A stretch of 64,000 nucleotides of DNA. Source: Streptomyces cyaneogriseus subsp. noncyanogenus (GTDB lineage Bacteria; Actinomycetota; Actinomycetes; Streptomycetales; Streptomycetaceae). The position numbers were made by a program, and so were the translations under genes. The stretch is from the NCBI RefSeq assembly GCF_000931445.1, contig NZ_CP010849.1, positions 5,332,001 through 5,396,000 of the forward strand, read 5' to 3'. Numbering within the stretch: position 1 is the stretch's first letter; each line of letters opens with the position of its first letter. Below, piece after piece: positions 62,775 to 64,000 of this stretch. The notes beneath the pieces were generated by a model that saw only the letters and a program-made list of their open reading frames with translations, had not been told where the DNA came from and did not search any database.

Positions 62775-64000
62775 ATGGACGCTGACGCCATAGAGGAGGG
62801 CCGCCGTCGCTGGCAGGCCCGGTACGACGCCGCACGCAAGCGCGAGGCCGACTTCACCACGCTCTCGGGTGATCCCGTCGAGCCGGTCTACGGGCCCCGG
62901 CCCGGAGACACGTACGAGGGGTTCGAGCGGATCGGGTGGCCGGGGGAGTACCCCTTCACCCGCGGTCTGTACGCGACCGGGTACCGGGGGCGGACCTGGA
63001 CCATCCGGCAGTTCGCCGGGTTCGGGAACGCCGAGCAGACCAACGAGCGGTACAAGATGATCCTCGCCGCGGGCGGCGGGGGCCTGTCCGTCGCCTTCGA
63101 CATGCCGACGCTGATGGGCCGCGACTCCGACGACCCGCGCTCGCTGGGCGAGGTCGGGCACTGCGGCGTCGCGATCGACTCGGCGGCCGACATGGAGGTG
63201 CTGTTCCGGGACATCCCCCTGGGGGACGTGACCACCTCCATGACCATCAGCGGCCCGGCCGTCCCCGTCTTCTGCATGTACCTGGTCGCCGCCGAGCGGC
63301 AGGGCGTTGAGCACTCCGTGCTCAACGGCACGCTGCAGACCGACATCTTCAAGGAGTACATCGCCCAGAAGGAGTGGCTCTTCCAGCCCGAGCCGCATCT
63401 GCGCCTGATCGGCGACCTCATGGAGTACTGCGCGGCCGGCATCCCCGCCTACAAGCCGCTGTCGGTCTCCGGCTACCACATCCGCGAGGCCGGGGCGACG
63501 GCCGCGCAGGAGCTGGCGTACACCCTCGCGGACGGCTTCGGGTACGTGGAGCTGGGGCTGTCGCGCGGGCTCGACGTGGACGTCTTCGCGCCGGGACTGT
63601 CCTTCTTCTTCGACGCGCACGTCGACTTCTTCGAGGAGATCGCCAAGTTCCGCGCGGCGCGCCGGATCTGGGCGCGCTGGATGCGGGACGTGTACGGGGC
63701 CAAGAGCGAGAAGGCCCAGTGGCTGCGGTTCCACACGCAGACCGCCGGTGTCTCGCTCACCGCGCAGCAGCCGTACAACAACGTGGTGCGCACCGCCGTG
63801 GAGGCGCTGGCCGCCGTGCTCGGCGGGACCAACTCGCTGCACACCAACGCCCTCGACGAGACCCTCGCCCTGCCCAGCGAACAGGCCGCCGAGATCGCCC
63901 TGCGCACCCAGCAGGTGCTGATGGAGGAGACCGGCGTGGCCAACGTCGCCGACCCCCTCGGCGGCTCCTGGTACGTCGAGCAGCTCACCGACCGGATCGA
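62775..64000 (+). CDS. icmA: Isobutyryl-CoA mutase large subunit (3' end beyond window)
   Basis: First 408 codons, open at the window edge. It begins MDADAIEEGRRRWQARYD and contains TIRQFAGFGNAEQ, SVSGYHIREAGATAAQELAY and FFDAHVDFFEEIAKFRAARR, all mutase barrel motifs. Phe80 and Gln198 match the residues known to separate isobutyryl-CoA from methylmalonyl-CoA mutases (Tyr and Arg there). With adenosylcobalamin it interconverts isobutyryl- and n-butyryl-CoA, linking valine breakdown to butyryl/ethylmalonyl-CoA extender units. The B12-binding small subunit IcmB is not in view. ATG 62775; GAGG five bases away; palindromic operator candidate just upstream. Confidence 0.96.
   Translation, partial: MDADAIEEGRRRWQARYDAARKREADFTTLSGDPVEPVYGPRPGDTYEGFERIGWPGEYPFTRGLYATGYRGRTWTIRQFAGFGNAEQTNERYKMILAAGGGGLSVAFDMPTLMGRDSDDPRSLGEVGHCGVAIDSAADMEVLFRDIPLGDVTTSMTISGPAVPVFCMYLVAAERQGVEHSVLNGTLQTDIFKEYIAQKEWLFQPEPHLRLIGDLMEYCAAGIPAYKPLSVSGYHIREAGATAAQELAYTLADGFGYVELGLSRGLDVDVFAPGLSFFFDAHVDFFEEIAKFRAARRIWARWMRDVYGAKSEKAQWLRFHTQTAGVSLTAQQPYNNVVRTAVEALAAVLGGTNSLHTNALDETLALPSEQAAEIALRTQQVLMEETGVANVADPLGGSWYVEQLTDRI

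Overview
The window is high-GC actinobacterial DNA, almost certainly from a Streptomyces chromosome. The evidence is strong third-position G/C, frequent GTG starts, the cytoskeletal genes filP and scy, the mismatch endonuclease nucS, and an atp-to-icmA gene order that matches the S. coelicolor SCO5366-SCO5415 region as I remember it.

Region 1 (1 to about 18.75 kb) is a modular type I polyketide synthase locus on the minus strand, followed by plus-strand acyl-CoA genes: a small lipocalin-like protein, a crotonyl-CoA carboxylase/reductase and a 3-hydroxyacyl-CoA dehydrogenase. The assembly here is damaged. Twelve copies of a 42-bp element containing a loxP core interrupt the PKS and one intergenic region. 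Their flanks match the Roche/454 Titanium paired-end linker, so they are best read as untrimmed sequencing linkers, not biology. Several short segments between linkers are exact, often inverted, copies of sequence a few hundred bases away, as expected for mate-pair tags. The PKS genes are therefore probably intact in the organism but fragmented, scrambled and incomplete here. Readable parts are: an N-docking plus KS start (15012); an AT(malonyl)-DH-KR-ACP module; an AT(methylmalonyl)-DH-ER-KR-ACP module with C-terminal docking domain; and a second gene starting at 2268 with docking domain, KS and the beginning of an AT.

Region 2 (18.8-26.9 kb) is the complete F1Fo ATP synthase operon, atpI-B-E-F-H-A-G-D-C. 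Region 3 (27-36.7 kb) holds a DUF2550 protein, a secreted GH18 chitinase with its two-component system, two membrane proteins, a cob(I)alamin adenosyltransferase, an ABC exporter with a divergent TetR regulator, a primary-metabolism 3-hydroxybutyryl-CoA dehydrogenase and a STAS protein. Region 4 (36.9-47 kb) holds a membrane-anchored STAND-like protein with a degenerate P-loop, nucS, an SCO5389-type protein, a luciferase-like monooxygenase, a small zinc-ribbon-like protein and two tandem paralogous ABC exporters. Region 5 (46.8-52 kb) encodes the coiled-coil polar growth proteins FilP and Scy.

Region 6 (52.1 kb to the end) holds methylmalonyl-CoA epimerase, thiolase, a MeaB GTPase, a PepSY protein divergent from a two-component system, three tandem AIM24-family genes with a MarR regulator, two DUF3817 membrane proteins around an MTH1187-type protein and another MarR, and the start of isobutyryl-CoA mutase icmA, which carries the substrate-specificity residues F80 and Q198. 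Several genes converge on acyl-CoA supply (crotonyl-CoA reductase/carboxylase, two hydroxyacyl-CoA dehydrogenases, thiolase, epimerase, cobalamin adenosyltransferase, MeaB, isobutyryl-CoA mutase), which fits polyketide precursor production. I saw no tRNA, rRNA, insertion sequence or CRISPR array.
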